A stretch of DNA of 64,000 nt from Pedobacter ginsengisoli. Lineage in GTDB: Bacteria > Bacteroidota > Bacteroidia > Sphingobacteriales > Sphingobacteriaceae. Positions 62,678 through 64,000 of the stretch are shown here, piece by piece (the first letter of the stretch is position 1; the number at the start of each line of letters is the position of its first letter). Where the stretch lies: the NCBI RefSeq assembly GCF_030244015.1, contig NZ_JASSYX010000002.1, positions 744,001 through 808,000 on the forward strand, in the 5' to 3' direction. A program made the translations under genes and the position numbers. The notes below the pieces were generated by a model that made no database searches, was not told the DNA's origin, and saw only the letters and a list, made by a program, of their open reading frames with translations.

Positions 62678-63301
62678 ATGAACAGACGTGAATCATTAAA
62701 GGTATTGGGTTTAACTGCTGTAAGTACAGGTATTGTACTTGAAGCGTGCAAACCAGGTAAGGAAACAGAAACAGTTGCTAAAATTGATGAAAAAGCAAAA
62801 CCCGGAAGGCAGCAGTTTGAAACAGAGCGGGACAGGCAATTAAATTCCTATAAATTCTTCAGCGAGCATGAAATGGCTACAATAGCCGTTTTGGCTGATA
62901 TCATCATTCCGAAAGATGATAAATCCGGCAGCGCTACTGATGCTAAAGTTCCCGATTTTATTGAATTTATAGTTAAGGATATGCCGTACCACCAGATACC
63001 GATGCGGGGTGGGTTGAAATGGCTGGACATGCAGTCCCTGAGCCGGTTTGGAAAATCATTTAAAGAAGTTTCTTCGGATCAGCAGATCGCTATAGTGGAA
63101 GACATCGCATATCCGGGAAAAGTGAAACCGGGGATGCAGCCGGGCGTCAATTTCTTTAGTCTGATGCGCAATCTTACTGCTTCCGGATTTTATACTACGG
63201 AAATTGGGATTAAAGATGTCGGTTATATGGGCAATCAGCCAAACATCTGGGAGGGTGTACCCGCTGATGTTTTGAAACATTACGGGATGGAGGATGTGTA
63301 G
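62678..63301 (+). CDS. Gluconate 2-dehydrogenase subunit 3 family protein (GMC partner)
   Basis: 207 residues with an N-terminal RR-containing export signal (NRRESLKVLGLTAVSTGI) and a nearby Cys (LEACKPGK). The body with FFSEHEMATIAVLADIIIPKDD and VPDFIEFIVKDMP is the family core. In known pairs this small exported subunit carries the GMC large subunit through the Tat pathway. Last eight bp overlap the start of the chitinase gene, so the three genes are coupled. Confidence 0.9.
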   Translation: MNRRESLKVLGLTAVSTGIVLEACKPGKETETVAKIDEKAKPGRQQFETERDRQLNSYKFFSEHEMATIAVLADIIIPKDDKSGSATDAKVPDFIEFIVKDMPYHQIPMRGGLKWLDMQSLSRFGKSFKEVSSDQQIAIVEDIAYPGKVKPGMQPGVNFFSLMRNLTASGFYTTEIGIKDVGYMGNQPNIWEGVPADVLKHYGMEDV

Positions 63302-64000
63302 AGTCAGGTTAATCCTCTTGATGTCACTGTTAGCGATTTCTGGCTTTGCACAGACTAAGATTGCCAACGCAAGTGCCGGCCGAAAGAAAATAATAGTAGC
63401 TTACGTGACCTCCTGGACCAAGGTTATGCCTGACCCGGCCTACGTAACGCACATCAATTATGCTTTCGGCCATGTAAACAATACTTTCGATGGCATCCGT
63501 ATTGACAATGAAAAGCGCCTTAAAAGCCTGGTAAGCCTAAAAAACAATGCACCACAGCTAAAAATTATGCTGTCTGTCGGCGGCTGGGGCAGCGGCAGAT
63601 TTAGTGAAATGGCAGCGACGGCAGAGAACAGAAAGAAATTTGCGGAAGACTGCTTGCGTGTAATCAACGAGTTCGGACTGGACGGCATAGACATCGACTG
63701 GGAATATCCGACCAGCAACGCCGCTAAAATATCGTCATCTCCGGATGATACCCGAAACTATACATCACTTATGCAGGAGATCAGAAACAAGATCAGGAAA
63801 TCAAAATTGCTGACACTGGCTTCTGTCGCTGATGCTAAATACATAGATTTCAAAGCCATTGAGCCTGCAGTTGATTTTGTAAATATCATGACTTACGACA
63901 TGGGCCGTCCGCCATACCACCATGCAGGACTTTACCGTTCCAAATATACCAGCGGTATTAGTGTAGACGAAGCTGTAACCGCGCATTTGAATGCAGGTAT
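63294..64000 (+). CDS. GH18 chitinase, 3'-partial
   Basis: Open to the right edge (235 codons visible). The ATG at 63294 overlaps the previous stop by 8 bp and gives a good signal peptide (MCRVRLILLMSLLAISGFAQ); an ATG at 63321 would lack the basic n-region. GH18 motifs: KKIIVAYVTSWTKVMPD, INYAFGHVNN, LKIMLSVGGWGSGRFSE, and the catalytic DxxDxDxE in GLDGIDIDWEYP (Glu as acid); then VNIMTYDMGRPPYHHAG. Hydrolyses chitin or related GlcNAc beta-1,4 chains outside the cytoplasm. The tail (carbohydrate module or T9SS domain) is not visible. Confidence 0.93.
   Translation, partial: MCRVRLILLMSLLAISGFAQTKIANASAGRKKIIVAYVTSWTKVMPDPAYVTHINYAFGHVNNTFDGIRIDNEKRLKSLVSLKNNAPQLKIMLSVGGWGSGRFSEMAATAENRKKFAEDCLRVINEFGLDGIDIDWEYPTSNAAKISSSPDDTRNYTSLMQEIRNKIRKSKLLTLASVADAKYIDFKAIEPAVDFVNIMTYDMGRPPYHHAGLYRSKYTSGISVDEAVTAHLNAG

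Overview
The window looks like a chromosomal segment of a Bacteroidota member, most probably a Sphingobacteriaceae/Pedobacter-type soil or aquatic glycan degrader. The evidence is a type IX secretion cargo protein beside a PorP/SprF protein, SusC/SusD pairs, a hybrid two-component sensor, many lipoproteins with a Cys followed by charged residues, promoters of the TTTG-N19-TAnnTTTG type, few Shine-Dalgarno sequences, and an Hc1-like mini-histone. No rRNA, tRNA, CRISPR array or complete insertion sequence was seen.

Layout. 1-3.1 kb: the end of a large PKD-repeat T9SS adhesin and its PorP/SprF partner. 3.2-6.6 kb: an MmcQ/YjbR protein, then a GntR(YtrA)-controlled ABC exporter operon with a GIN-domain protein, preceded by a perfect palindromic operator lying on the promoter. 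6.6-8.3 kb: a GH10 xylanase and a small exported Spy-like protein. 8.3-8.9 kb: a repeat-rich non-coding stretch. 8.9-23.5 kb: a polysaccharide utilization locus (hybrid sensor, SusC, SusD, surface lipoprotein, GH2, alginate-lyase-fold enzyme, GH88) built to cut a uronic-acid-containing glycan and remove the unsaturated uronyl end. 23.5-28.4 kb: a cell-envelope group (Gly-rich exported protein, DUF4382 lipoprotein, a small basic exported protein, a beta-barrel protein) with an OmpR-type regulator and sensor kinase; the divergent control region carries two pairs of 10-bp boxes at 11-bp period.

28.3-39.5 kb: a loose group of membrane proteins of the DoxX/DUF417 type (five of them), an exported TPR-caspase protein, a TonB-receptor-type outer membrane protein, VOC, DUF1579-like and GNAT proteins. 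39.6-43.4 kb: aldose 1-epimerase lipoprotein, YtxH protein, MscS channel, CbpM and CbpA/DnaJ. 43.5-52.4 kb: a ROK regulator divergent from a probable 3-keto-glycoside pathway (two Tat-exported Gfo/Idh/MocA oxidoreductases, a HEAT plus double DUF1080 hydrolase, a cytosolic Gfo/Idh/MocA protein). 52.5 kb: the Hc1-like gene. 52.7-54.2 kb: acyl-CoA thioesterase and acyltransferase-3.

54.4-58.2 kb: an ECF sigma factor, a membrane-anchored putative anti-sigma/barrel protein, YceI, a DUF5777 barrel and a Rieske lipoprotein, probably one operon. 58.2-59.9 kb: decayed remains of a TPR sensor kinase, its response regulator and an AraC regulator. 60.0-64.0 kb: a repeat lipoprotein, then a GMC oxidoreductase plus its small subunit (glucoside 3-dehydrogenase type) overlapped by a GH18 chitinase that runs off the window. 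The GMC pair and the DUF1080 locus could be two parts of the same 3-keto-sugar chemistry.
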